Positions 44,224 to 52,757 of a DNA stretch of 64,000 nt are shown here, piece after piece. Below the pieces are notes generated by a model. That model did no database searches and was not told the origin of the DNA. It was given only the letters and a program-made list of their open reading frames with translations. Both the position numbers and the translations under genes were made by a program. Positions within the stretch are counted from its first letter, which is position 1; the number at the start of each line of letters is the position of its first letter. Source of the stretch: Nitrospira sp. (GTDB taxonomy: Bacteria > Nitrospirota > Nitrospiria > Nitrospirales > Nitrospiraceae); the NCBI GenBank assembly GCA_016715825.1, contig JADJXO010000003.1:248001-312000 (forward strand), in the 5' to 3' direction.

Positions 44224-45782
44224 ATGCCGAAGCGGAACGATGCCGCACATGGAAACGGGAACGGCAATGGCGTGTCCGTCGTTGGTCGCGAAACGCCGTA
44301 TGAGATGTGGAAACGAACGAATGTGGTGAAACAAAAGCAGGAAGGCTATGTGACGGCCGCCATCAAGCTGTTCATGGGAGATATTACTCGTGAGCAGATG
44401 TTGTTTGTGGCAGATCTTGCCGAGCGCTATTCGAACGGGAATCTTCGCACCACCATCAACCAGAACATAGTGATCCGGTGGATTCCCGCCGATCAGGTTC
44501 CCCAGCTTTATGAGGATCTGGCCTCACAGGGGTTGGCCGATCCTGGGGCGGAACTGGTCGAGGATATTATCGCCTGCCCAGGCACCGATACCTGCGGCTT
44601 GGGTATCACGTCATCAAAGGGGCTCGCGCGGGCCTTGGCCGAAGTCTTTCCTGCTGGGCGGGTGCCTGACGACCTGGCCGGGGTCGATGTCAAAATCAGC
44701 GGGTGTCATAACTCTTGCGCACAACACCATATCTCGACGATCGGGTTGCACGGGGTTGGAAAGCGCCTGGGTGAGCATGTCGCGCCACACTACGAACTGC
44801 ATCTCGGTGGGTCGGTCAACGGCACGGCCAAGATTGGGCAGATGACGGTGAAGTTGCCTGCGAAAGCGGTTCCGGCGGCGATCTCCCATTTGATCGATGT
44901 ATACCGGCGTGATCGTCAACCGAACGAAAACCTCTCGAAGTTCATCGCCAGAATGGGCAAGAGTAAACTGAAAGATGAACTGATCCCCTACACGATCGTG
45001 CCGTCGTTTCAAGAGGACTCGACGTTCTACTACGACTGGGAAGGCGAAGAAGAGTTCATTCTTGAAGATCTCGGTCCCGGCGAATGCGCCGGCGGTGCGC
45101 TCGAGATGATCGAAAATGGCATTCTTGAGGCAGACCAAGAGCTCTATCAAGCCAGGTTGCTGGTTGAGAAGCATCAATACTCCGTATCGGTGAACAAATC
45201 CTATCGCGCCGTTTTGGCCGCGGCCAAGGCATTGTTAGTGACCGAAGGGCTGGAGCCGTCGACGGACTCCGAGACGTTTCTTGAGTTCGACAGCCGGATC
45301 GCTCAGAAGGGAATCGTGCCGCCTCTTTATCAGGACCTCAACGCAATGGTCGGCGATCTGGGCCCCAAGAAACATCAGCCGAATCAGCACGTGAGAAGAT
45401 GGCCTTTGCCAAAGGATTTGTCGACGCTTGCCGGACGGCAACGGACCAGATGGGGAAGGATCTCAAGCTCTCGGCGGTAAAGGAAGAACCACTGCCGGTC
45501 GTGCCTGCACCAGTCGAACCCAAACCGGCCGCACCAGCTCCGACTGGAGCTCCAGTCTATGATCTGCGAGGCGTGGCCTGTCCCATGAACTATGTGAAGA
45601 CGAAGTTGAAGCTGGAAATGATGGACGCCGGTGAGAAGCTGGAAGTCTGGCTGGATGCGGGCGAGCCGATCAAGAATGTGCCCATGAGTCTGAAGAATGA
45701 TGGGCATAAGTTGCTGATCCAAGAAGCGCTTGAGCCGGAAGCGACCCATTATCGGATACTGGTGGAAAAGGTCGAAGGGTAA
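44224..45782 (+). CDS. Nitrite/sulfite reductase C-terminal half fused to TusA domain (frameshifted)
   Basis: Second reductase module: TPYEMWKRTNVVKQKQEGYV, NLRTTINQNIVIRW, then IIACPGTDTCGLGI (C-x5-C) and ISGCHNSCAQHHIST (C-x3-C). Both halves of the enzyme thus keep siroheme/cluster cysteines; in typical enzymes only the C-terminal half does. At a CCCC run (45363-45366) one C seems missing; restoring it joins on a linker (ETSAESAREKMAFAKGFVDA) and a TusA-type sulfurtransferase domain (YDLRGVACPMNYVKTKLKLE, with the CP motif). The ATG at 44224 lacks a ribosome site, which favours fusion to the preceding half. Confidence 0.8.
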
Positions 45783-45798
45783 GGAAAGCGTAGTTGCT

Positions 45799-46514
45799 AT
45801 GACGGTAGAAGACCGATCGGGACTCATTCAGGAGCTTAAATCCTGGGGTGAATCTTTTGAAACGAAGCAGCCTCAGGATATGGTGTACGGCGGCCATTGA
45901 GCGCTATCGAGGAAAGATCGTGTTGGCCTGCAGTTTTGGAGCGGAGGATGTCGTCTTGGTCGACATGGTGCATCGCGTCGATCCGTCTGTGCCGTTGTTC
46001 TATCTCGACACGAGTTTTTATTTCCTGAAACCTATGCCACGCGGGATCGAGTGATTGAGCGGTATGGCCTCAAGCCGGCCCAGGTCATCAAGTGAAATCA
46101 ATGCTCACCGCGCAGCAACAGGCTGAGGAGCATGGCGATGCCTTGTGGTCGCGGGAGCCGGATCGGTGCTGCCAGCTGCGCAAGGTTGAGCCATTAACGC
46201 GGGTGTTGCGAGGATACGAGGCGTGGATCACAGGAATCAGGCGCGATCAGGCACCGTCACGCGCGAATGCCGGGATCGTGGAATGGGATCAGAAATTCGA
46301 CCTGGTGAAAATCAATCCCCTGGCTCGATGGACGTGGACCGACGTTTGGACCTACATGAAGGTCTACGAGGTTCCCTACAACCCTCTGCACGATCAGAAT
46401 TATCCGAGCATTGGATGCATACACTGCACCGCTCCCGTGGTACCTGGTGAGGATCCTCGAGCTGGTCGCTGGAAGAATTTTGCCAAGACCGAGTGCGGAC
46501 TCCATAAGTCATAA
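45799..46514 (+). pseudogene. cysH: Assimilatory APS reductase with three frameshifts
   Basis: Reduces adenylyl sulfate to sulfite with thioredoxin. The pieces are MTVEDRSGLIQELKSWGESF, then (frame +1) RYRGKIVLACSFGAEDVVLV, then FPETYATRDRVIERYGLKPA, then MLTAQQQAEEHGDALWSREP. Junctions lie near 45885, 46010 and 46090. RCCQLRKVEP, GCIHCTAPV and TECGLH give the cysteine set of the [4Fe-4S] APS reductases rather than PAPS reductases. All conserved motifs survive, so the damage is very recent or not real. Confidence 0.82.
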
Positions 46515-46515
46515 C

Positions 46516-47553
46516 ATGCCGATTCACGATATTCTTGCAAAGATTGCGAAAGGGCCAAAGGCCTCCAAGGACCTCACCTGGGATGAGTGTAAGCAGGCCA
46601 TGAAGGCTCTGATTGAAGGTGAAGCCAGTCCGGCACAGGTCGGCGCCTTTCTCATCGCCATGCGATTCAAGACTGAGTCAGTGACGGAATTGGCTGGGCT
46701 CACGGCTGCGGCACGGCAGTATGTCCCTCCACTTGCCGTCTCGCGGGGCTTGGCTTTGGTCGATGTGCCCAGCTATGCCGGGAAACAGGATACGTTTCAC
46801 GCAATCGTTGCGGCGTCCATTGTCGCCGTGGCGGCTGGGGCTGCGGTCTTGATGCATGGCTACGATGGCATTCCGGGTCGGCCCGGCAGCGCCGGGGTTT
46901 TGAAAGCGTTGAGCATCCCGGTCGATGCCGATCCCAAAATGGTCGCAGAGGACGTGAATCAGAAGGGGTTCGGGTATTTGGATATCGGGCTGTATCATCC
47001 CCCTGTCTTCCGATTTTTGGAGATGCGGCAAGCGTTTGGTGTCAGAAACGTCTTTCATCCCATCGCCAGACTGCTCAACCCGGCTCGGGCCTCAGTGCAA
47101 GTCGTCGGGTTGTCGCACCCTCCGCACTTCGAAAAAACCGCAGAGGCCTTACGCATCCTAGGTTGTCCACGGGCGCTCGTGATTCGCGGGGTCGAAGGCG
47201 ATCCGGAGCTTTCTGCCTCGATGGAAACTCGAGTGCTCGAATTGCGAGATGAACGCATTACGCCGCTCGGAGTGTCGCCAAAAGATTTTAAGCTGGCGTT
47301 CGTTTCCTTCACGTGAGATGGCCGGATTTCCGCCCGATCAGCGAGACAAGAGGCCGACCTGTTACGCCGGATTCTACAGAATCGGGCGCAAGGTGGTCCA
47401 AAAGAATGGGTACTCATGAATGCGGCGATGTTGCTCTATGCCGCCGGCAAAGGGTCGTCGTTGGCTGCAAGTTTCCCGGCTGTACGTGCGGCGCTTGAGG
47501 GAGCGGCGGCGCGAAAACTGGACGAATTGGTGCGAACCTCGGTAGCGGCCTAG
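46516..47553 (+). CDS. TrpD2-like glycosyltransferase-family-3 protein (disrupted near 3' end)
   Basis: Resembles anthranilate phosphoribosyltransferase: an N-terminal helical domain (ECKQAMKALIEGEASPAQVG, AFLIAMRFKTESVTELAGL) and a phosphoribosyl-binding core (VLMHGYDGIPGRPGSAGVLK). The usual GTGGD motif is absent, as in TrpD2/YbiB-type proteins, which bind nucleic acid instead of making tryptophan. The frame meets a stop at 47314-47316; MAGFPPDQRDK lies in another frame and EADLLRRILQNRAQGGPKEW returns to the first, so two compensating indels near 47310 and 47350 are likely. It lies inside the sulfate operon; its role there is unknown. Confidence 0.72.
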
Positions 47554-47573
47554 GTCTAAGAGGATGACGAGTC

Positions 47574-48371
47574 ATGAAACACCTTCGGCAACTTGAAGAT
47601 CAAAGCGTCTATATCTTTCGAGAAGCGTATAAGCATTTCGATAATCTCGCCATGCTCTGGTCGATGGGGAAAGATTCGACGGTGTTGCTTTGGTTGGCCC
47701 GCAAGGCGTTCTTTGGGCATGTGCCCTTTCCGCTCCTGCACGTCGATACCAGCTATAAGATCCCGGCCATGATCGAGTACCGCGATCGGCTGGCGCGAGA
47801 ATGGCGGTTGAATCTGGTCGTCGGCCAGAACAAGGAAGCCTTGGCTGCCGGCATGAATCACGAGATGGGCCGCGTGGTGTGTTGTACCGCTTTGAAGACG
47901 AACGGCCTCAAGCAATTGCTGGAAACCAAAGGGTATACCGGCGTCATCCTTGGCGTCCGGGCGGACGAAGAGGGGACTAGGGCCAAGGAGCGCTATTTTT
48001 CTCCGCGAGATAAACACGGTGACTGGGATTTCCGGGATCAGCCGCCTGAGCTGTGGGATCAGTACAAGACGACGTTCCCTCCCGGGACACATATTCGCAT
48101 TCACCCGCTGTTGGATTGGACCGAGATCAACATTTGGGAGTACATCAAGCTCGAGAATATTCCGTTCATCGACTTGTATCTCGACAAGGGCGAAGGGACG
48201 CGCTACCGCAGCCTGGGCTGTGCGCCTTGCACGACACCGATTCAATCAACCGCGAAGAACGTGGATGACATCATTGAAGAACTCCGCCATACCACGGTAG
48301 CTGAACGGTCAGGCCGTGCGCAGGACGAAGGGCGTGGGATGGAGTTGCTGCGTAAAGACGGGTACATGTAA
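47574..48371 (+). CDS. cysD: Sulfate adenylyltransferase subunit 2
   Basis: Catalyses ATP + sulfate to APS together with the CysN GTPase. 265 aa, with the PP-loop AMLWSMGKDSTVLLWLARKA, HVDTSYKIPAMIEYRDRLA, GVRADEEGTRAKERYFSPR and RSLGCAPCTTPI. Somewhat shorter than the E. coli protein (about 300 aa), but all motifs are present and no lesion was seen. Followed after 44 bases by cysN-cysC. Confidence 0.96.
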   Translation: MKHLRQLEDQSVYIFREAYKHFDNLAMLWSMGKDSTVLLWLARKAFFGHVPFPLLHVDTSYKIPAMIEYRDRLAREWRLNLVVGQNKEALAAGMNHEMGRVVCCTALKTNGLKQLLETKGYTGVILGVRADEEGTRAKERYFSPRDKHGDWDFRDQPPELWDQYKTTFPPGTHIRIHPLLDWTEINIWEYIKLENIPFIDLYLDKGEGTRYRSLGCAPCTTPIQSTAKNVDDIIEELRHTTVAERSGRAQDEGRGMELLRKDGYM

Positions 48372-48415
48372 GCAGAATGCTGACAATCTCCTCGTGCGAG
48401 CATTCTGTGGGATGA

Positions 48416-50266
48416 ATGAAAATGACACAGACCGATACCAAGCCTTCTGAGAATTTGAACATCGTGATCGTTGGGCATGTGGATCATGGCAAGTCCACCC
48501 TGCTGGGAAGACTCTATGCCGATACGGGGTCACTGCCGGACGGGAAACTGGAAAAAGTCCAGGCGATCTGCAAACAGCAGGGGAAAGAATTCGAATACGC
48601 ATTCCTCTTTGATGCGTTTCTTGAGGAACAGGAGCAGGGAATTACGATCGATACGGCCCGCACGTTTTTCATGTGGAAAGGCCGTCAATATATCATCATC
48701 GATGCGCCGGGCCACAAAGAATTTCTCAAGAATATGATCTCCGGAGCCGCGCGTGCCGAAGCGGCGTTGCTCTTGATCGATGCCTTGGAAGGTGTCAAAG
48801 AGCAATCGAAGAAGCATGGCTATCTCTTGTCGCTCCTAGGCGTCAGACAGTTTGCGGTCGTGGTCAACAAGATGGATCTGGTTGGGTACCGCCAGGATGT
48901 GTTTGACGGGATAGAAAAAGAGTATCGGGAGTTTCTGGGGCAGTTCAAAGCTGTGCCGTCGCAATTTATTCCGGTCAGCGCCAAGCTCGGCGACAATATT
49001 GCGAATCGCAGTGCAACCATGTCGTGGTACAGCGGGCCGACCGTCCTTGAGACGCTCGGTGGGTTTGGCAAAGAAGCGGCTCGCTCGGAACAGCCGCTGC
49101 GATTGCCCGTGCAGGACGTCTATAAGTTCGATGCGCGCCGCATCATTACTGGTCGGATTACCGCTGGGCGGCTCAAAGTCGGCGATCACCTGGTCTTTTC
49201 CCCGTCCAACAAGCGAGCCAACATCCGGACGGTAGAAGCCTTCAATGTTGAGCCGCAGCCGACGGAAGGTCAGGCGGGACAGTCGATTGGTGTGGCGCTT
49301 GATGAGCAGATTTTTGTGGAGCGTGGTGAGATTGCCTCCACACAAGACAATCTTCCTCAGGTTTCTACGGCCTTCCGGGCCAACGTCTTCTGGTTGGGGA
49401 AACGACCGTTGGAAAAGGGGCGGAAATATCTTTTACGCGTTGCCACAAAAGAGGTGGACTGCGAAGTCGCTTCGATCCATCGGATCATCGATACGATGGA
49501 TTTGGCCCAGCAACAAGGCAGTAGCACGGTCAGTAAGAACCAGGTTGCTGAATTGACCTTGCGCACAAAAGTCCCGGTCGCGTTCGATCTCTCGGCCTCG
49601 TTCGAGGCGACCGGTCGTTTCGTCCTGGTTGATGAGTATGATATTGCGGGCGGTGGGATTATCACTGAACTGGTCCATGACGACCAGGAGTTTCTCCGCG
49701 AAGAAGCCAGACGACGGGATTTTGCGTGGATCAAGGGCGAAGTCACGATTGAAAATCGGGCGCAACAATATGGCCATCGTGCTGCCGTTGTCTTGATTAC
49801 CGGAGGTCGGCACACCGGGAAATCATTCTTGGCCAGAAAGCTCGAGGGCCGTCTGGTAGCGGATGGGCGTCACGCCTACCTGTTGGATGGAGAAAATCTT
49901 CGACGTGGTCTTGATGCGGACCTAAGCGAAGCCGAGCGCGGACAAACGACAGAAATGGCTCGACGCTATGGTGAAGTGGCGCGGCTACTCACCGATACGG
50001 GCCTCATTGTGGTCTCCACGACTAATCCCTTCGGCCTGGCCTATCGCGAAGCCTCAGAAGCCATTAGGACACTTGTGCATCCCGTCCCAGTGATCGCCGT
50101 GCATATGAGCAAGGCCACTGAAGAGCTGCCGCCGAGCACCGACGTGATCCTCACCGGTCCCACCGATTTCGATGCGGCGACCGCCAGAGTTCTCGACGAA
50201 CTGAAACGCCGTGGTGTTTTGGCCCAGGCGATCGGTGCGAAGCCGGTCTTCCAGTATTCGATCTAA
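48416..50266 (+). CDS. cysNC: Bifunctional sulfate adenylyltransferase subunit 1 / APS kinase
   Basis: 616 aa. Residues 1-430 are the CysN GTPase: VIVGHVDHGKSTLLGRLY, EEQEQGITIDTARTFF, IIIDAPGHKEFLKNM, VVNKMDLVGY, then the beta-barrel domains. Residues 455-616 are an APS kinase-like CysC domain with Walker A GGRHTGKSFLARKLEG and LLDGENLRRGLDADLSEAER. The Walker A differs from the usual GLSGSGKST and lacks its final Ser/Thr pair, so kinase activity should be tested. The C-terminus (VLAQAIGAKPVFQYSI) is echoed twice downstream. Last gene of the operon. Confidence 0.93.
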   Translation: MKMTQTDTKPSENLNIVIVGHVDHGKSTLLGRLYADTGSLPDGKLEKVQAICKQQGKEFEYAFLFDAFLEEQEQGITIDTARTFFMWKGRQYIIIDAPGHKEFLKNMISGAARAEAALLLIDALEGVKEQSKKHGYLLSLLGVRQFAVVVNKMDLVGYRQDVFDGIEKEYREFLGQFKAVPSQFIPVSAKLGDNIANRSATMSWYSGPTVLETLGGFGKEAARSEQPLRLPVQDVYKFDARRIITGRITAGRLKVGDHLVFSPSNKRANIRTVEAFNVEPQPTEGQAGQSIGVALDEQIFVERGEIASTQDNLPQVSTAFRANVFWLGKRPLEKGRKYLLRVATKEVDCEVASIHRIIDTMDLAQQQGSSTVSKNQVAELTLRTKVPVAFDLSASFEATGRFVLVDEYDIAGGGIITELVHDDQEFLREEARRRDFAWIKGEVTIENRAQQYGHRAAVVLITGGRHTGKSFLARKLEGRLVADGRHAYLLDGENLRRGLDADLSEAERGQTTEMARRYGEVARLLTDTGLIVVSTTNPFGLAYREASEAIRTLVHPVPVIAVHMSKATEELPPSTDVILTGPTDFDAATARVLDELKRRGVLAQAIGAKPVFQYSI

Positions 50267-50514
50267 AATCAAAGGACGACAGGGAAGGTGTGACAATCTC
50301 GCGTTCTTGAGCCTACGCAGCCGTCTGGCTGTCTTGGGATCCCCGCAAGATCCGGGTGATTGGTACCCCTTGTCCGTGACCGTGTTAGGCGGGTAAGGGA
50401 AAGACAGCAGGCGAGTTAATTCACAAACCGCTGACCATCCTCTAGCGGGACGGGAAACAACGAGACGTCGTGGTGAACGGACACGACGTCAGTGTGGTAA
50501 CGCGTTCACCATGG

Positions 50515-50910
50515 TTAGAATTTGAATACCAGCTTCCGCAAGATTACAATTGCCGTCGGAACCGCCGCCCCAAGTCCAGCCCACTGCGCTTTCTCGTTCC
50601 ACGCCAAGTCTTCTTTCCGCCTCCGCTCAGCGTCAAGCTGCTCTTGGAGCGCCGCGTTCTGTTCTTGCAACAATTCACTCTCCTGCTTCCGGTTCTCGTT
50701 CAGCCCCTCCAGCGTTTCCACGTAGGCTTTCTGTTTCTCAAACATCTCTTTGTATTCGGCGAGCAACTTTCCGGATTCACTCAGGAGCTGTTTGTTCTGC
50801 TTGACCTCGGCGAGCACCTTGACGAACTGATCACGAGGTACCGCAACGACTTTTTCTTCTGCCTGGGCAACTGCAGGGAATAAGAGCAGGGTAAGCAACA
50901 GGTAGATCAT
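50515..50910 (-). CDS. Exported coiled-coil protein
   Basis: 131 aa from MIYLLLTLLLFPAVAQAEEK, a clear signal peptide, with GGAGG upstream. Residues 35-105 form a charged coiled coil (QLLSESGKLLAEYKEMFEKQ; ELLQEQNAALQEQLDAERRR). A hydrophobic C-terminus GLGAAVPTAIVILRKLVF may span or touch the membrane. The frame is open upstream to 51051, and that extension could be a separate short gene. Unknown function; it resembles small periplasmic spacer proteins. Confidence 0.65.
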   Translation of the reverse strand: MIYLLLTLLLFPAVAQAEEKVVAVPRDQFVKVLAEVKQNKQLLSESGKLLAEYKEMFEKQKAYVETLEGLNENRKQESELLQEQNAALQEQLDAERRRKEDLAWNEKAQWAGLGAAVPTAIVILRKLVFKF

Positions 50911-51041
50911 GGCCTTCGTTCCTCCACCTTGACATACCAATTCACATTTTCCTGAATTTGGGTCGATGCCTGCAAGCTGAATAGCCTGACGAGTCACGAT
51001 GTCCGGCGAATGTTCAGTAGGAGGATAGAGTCCGATATCAC

Positions 51042-51158
51042 TCATCGGCATTCCCTCACCTGTATATCGACTCCCAATGTTTCCTTCGCGAGCTTGACCA
51101 ACCCCGCATCCGTTTCAGCTTGCTTCAGTACCGCCTGCTTAATAATCGGCGTCTGCAC
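51042..51158 (-). CDS. Possible small protein, 38 aa
   Basis: GTG start after AGGCGATGA; reads VQTPIIKQAVLKQAETDAGL then VKLAKETLGVDIQV. An amphipathic-helix-like sequence that faintly recalls small YjfB-like proteins. Its stop overlaps a downstream ATG at 51051. Short, so weakly supported. Confidence 0.3.
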   Translation of the reverse strand: MQTPIIKQAVLKQAETDAGLVKLAKETLGVDIQVRECR

Positions 51159-51184
51159 TCATCGCCTCCAAGACCTGCTCGTAC

Positions 51185-51583
51185 TCAGCCAATTGCTGGT
51201 GCCGCAGCCCCAGCTCGCATCTGAGCGGCAGCCAGCTCATCCTTTTCCTTAATGACCTCTTGGAGCTGGGTGATCTGTTGGCGGAGCTGACCGTTCTGGT
51301 GACGAAGCTGACCGTTCTGTTGGCGGAGCTCGCCATTTTGGCCCTGAAGCTGTCCATTCTGTTCGTTGAGCTGGTCATTTTGTGCATAGAGCTCTTGGGT
51401 CCTCTGCTCGAGCCCCGAGACCCTTTCTATGGAAGCCCGGTCAACGGCAGCTTCAACCTGCTGTGGCTCGATCAGGTTCGTCTCGCTCTGCCAGGACCAT
51501 ATGACCGCCTGACCGGTGAAGAACATGACCACCACGCCGGCGAGGCTATAGGCCACGACATGGGATTTGAGATGGTTCAGCAT
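51185..51583 (-). CDS. Membrane-anchored heptad-repeat coiled-coil protein
   Basis: 132 aa. An N-terminal membrane anchor (SLAGVVVMFFTGQAVIW) is followed by at least five 7-residue repeats of the type NGQLRQQ (NDQLNEQ, NGQLQGQ, NGELRQQ, NGQLRHQ, NGQLRQQ), a regular parallel coiled coil with Leu at one heptad position and Asn at another. The tail is Ala-rich. Polar heptads this regular often set oligomer state or span the periplasm. The repeats make the DNA prone to copy-number change. Confidence 0.65.
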   Translation of the reverse strand: MLNHLKSHVVAYSLAGVVVMFFTGQAVIWSWQSETNLIEPQQVEAAVDRASIERVSGLEQRTQELYAQNDQLNEQNGQLQGQNGELRQQNGQLRHQNGQLRQQITQLQEVIKEKDELAAAQMRAGAAAPAIG

Positions 51584-52067
51584 GGATTAACCTCTTCGCC
51601 GCAAATTCCATCACATATAGGGCCGCGAAAAATTACTCATACATTGAATATGTTCTATCCAGCTTCAAGATCTTCACAAAGCGCAATTTCTGAATCATTT
51701 CTTGAATTGCGATCCTCCTCATCCTTCTCCTATCGTGGCCTAGTGAAGCGTAAAATGCAAGCGCTTCTGCATGAGAGTACGGTCAGCCGAATTCTACCTA
51801 GTACCCATGTCAACCTAATGGGACCAACGGATCGTGGTGATGCTATAAGTGGTATCATCAGGGACTTGTGGTGTCGTGCCTTTCTGGTCCACGCCATCGG
51901 AGTCAACCCGGTTTTCCAGTGCTCCGGTTCAATCTCATCGATCGATCAACTAAACCGAGCCTCAAGGTCCCTCACCTTTCAGAGGACGGGACAAAGGCCA
52001 ACCCCTTGACGGATTTCTTCCACAGCAATATTCTGTTGTACCGTGCTCCGTTGCGTTCCTAAGCAGG
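51584..52067 (+). other. Gap between coiled-coil and OmpA genes
   Basis: About 480 bases between divergent genes. It contains the degenerate cysC tail listed at 51863-51925. The 51600-51800 part is AT-rich and should hold the promoter of the coiled-coil gene. No intact gene seen. Confidence 0.5.
51863..51925 (+). pseudogene. Degenerate cysC 3'-end fragment (first echo)
   Basis: The frame reads DLWCRAFLVHAIGVNPVFQC, which aligns with ELKRRGVLAQAIGAKPVFQY at the end of the cysN-cysC gene. By hand, about 36 of 51 bases match over the best part. No stop follows at the expected place. Short and diverged, so only moderately certain. Confidence 0.45.
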
Positions 52068-52076
52068 GTGACCGTC

Positions 52077-52757
52077 ATGCAGGGAAAAGACCCGTTCTTG
52101 GTACTTCTCGGGGTATTCATTCTGAGTATGACGTGGTTTTTCTGTGGCAAGGGGTCGGTGACGTCATCTTCTCCGGTTGCATTGGAACACCCGGCTGACA
52201 TTCCTCCATCGGCTCAAAAAATCACGGCCCCACCGACATTGACTCCACCAGTACCGCTGGTGTCCGCACCGGCAGTATTGAAAAAAAAGATCGATGATCT
52301 GTTGAGAGAAGATACGATTCAATTCCGAATCAACAGCGCGACCCTTCTGCCGGATGGTAAAGCCGTGCTAAACCGTGTGGCTACCGTGTTACACGAGGAC
52401 CCAACTGTGGCCTTTGAAGTCGGCGGTCATACAGACAACATTGGGCTGGAGCAGGCGAATTGGGTGCTTTCGGAACAGCGTGCCGAAACCGTCGTCGAGT
52501 ATCTGATTGCGCAAGGAATCGCCGCTGAACGACTGACCCCGAAAGGGTATGGAGCGTCGCGCCCACTCGTTGAAAGTGCCGCTGCTGAGGGGCACTGGCA
52601 AAACCGTAGAATCGAATTTTCCGTCGGAGTAAGGGAGCGCAGCCATGATGTCTGCGCACTGGACCTGCTGGCTCTGGACGGTGTTGGGAGCCGGACTTCT
52701 TGGGTGGGGGATCAAGGGAGTGGTGCTGGGAACGGTGATCGACGACAAGCGTCGTGA
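52077..52757 (+). CDS. OmpA-family peptidoglycan-binding protein
   Basis: About 226 aa; ATG 52077 follows AGGGTGA. An N-terminal hydrophobic segment (LVLLGVFILSMTWFFCG) with a Cys suggests an inner-membrane or lipid anchor. A Pro-rich linker leads to a C-terminal OmpA domain: QFRINSATLLPDGKAVLNRV, GGHTDNIGLEQANWVLSEQR, LTPKGYGASRPL and NRRIEFSV. The last 35 residues do not belong to the fold and overlap the next gene by 113 bases, so a small indel near 52630 may have lengthened it; a stop in another frame overlaps the next ATG. Confidence 0.82.
   Translation: MQGKDPFLVLLGVFILSMTWFFCGKGSVTSSSPVALEHPADIPPSAQKITAPPTLTPPVPLVSAPAVLKKKIDDLLREDTIQFRINSATLLPDGKAVLNRVATVLHEDPTVAFEVGGHTDNIGLEQANWVLSEQRAETVVEYLIAQGIAAERLTPKGYGASRPLVESAAAEGHWQNRRIEFSVGVRERSHDVCALDLLALDGVGSRTSWVGDQGSGAGNGDRRQAS

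Noticed and set aside
45399..45782. Free-standing tusA gene.
   Set aside because: The ATG at 45399 has no ribosome site and lies within a linker that joins the reductase once one C is restored. A separate gene is not fully excluded.
51185..51400. CRISPR-like short repeats.
   Set aside because: The periodicity is 21 bases, in frame, and encodes coiled-coil heptads; there are no spacers.
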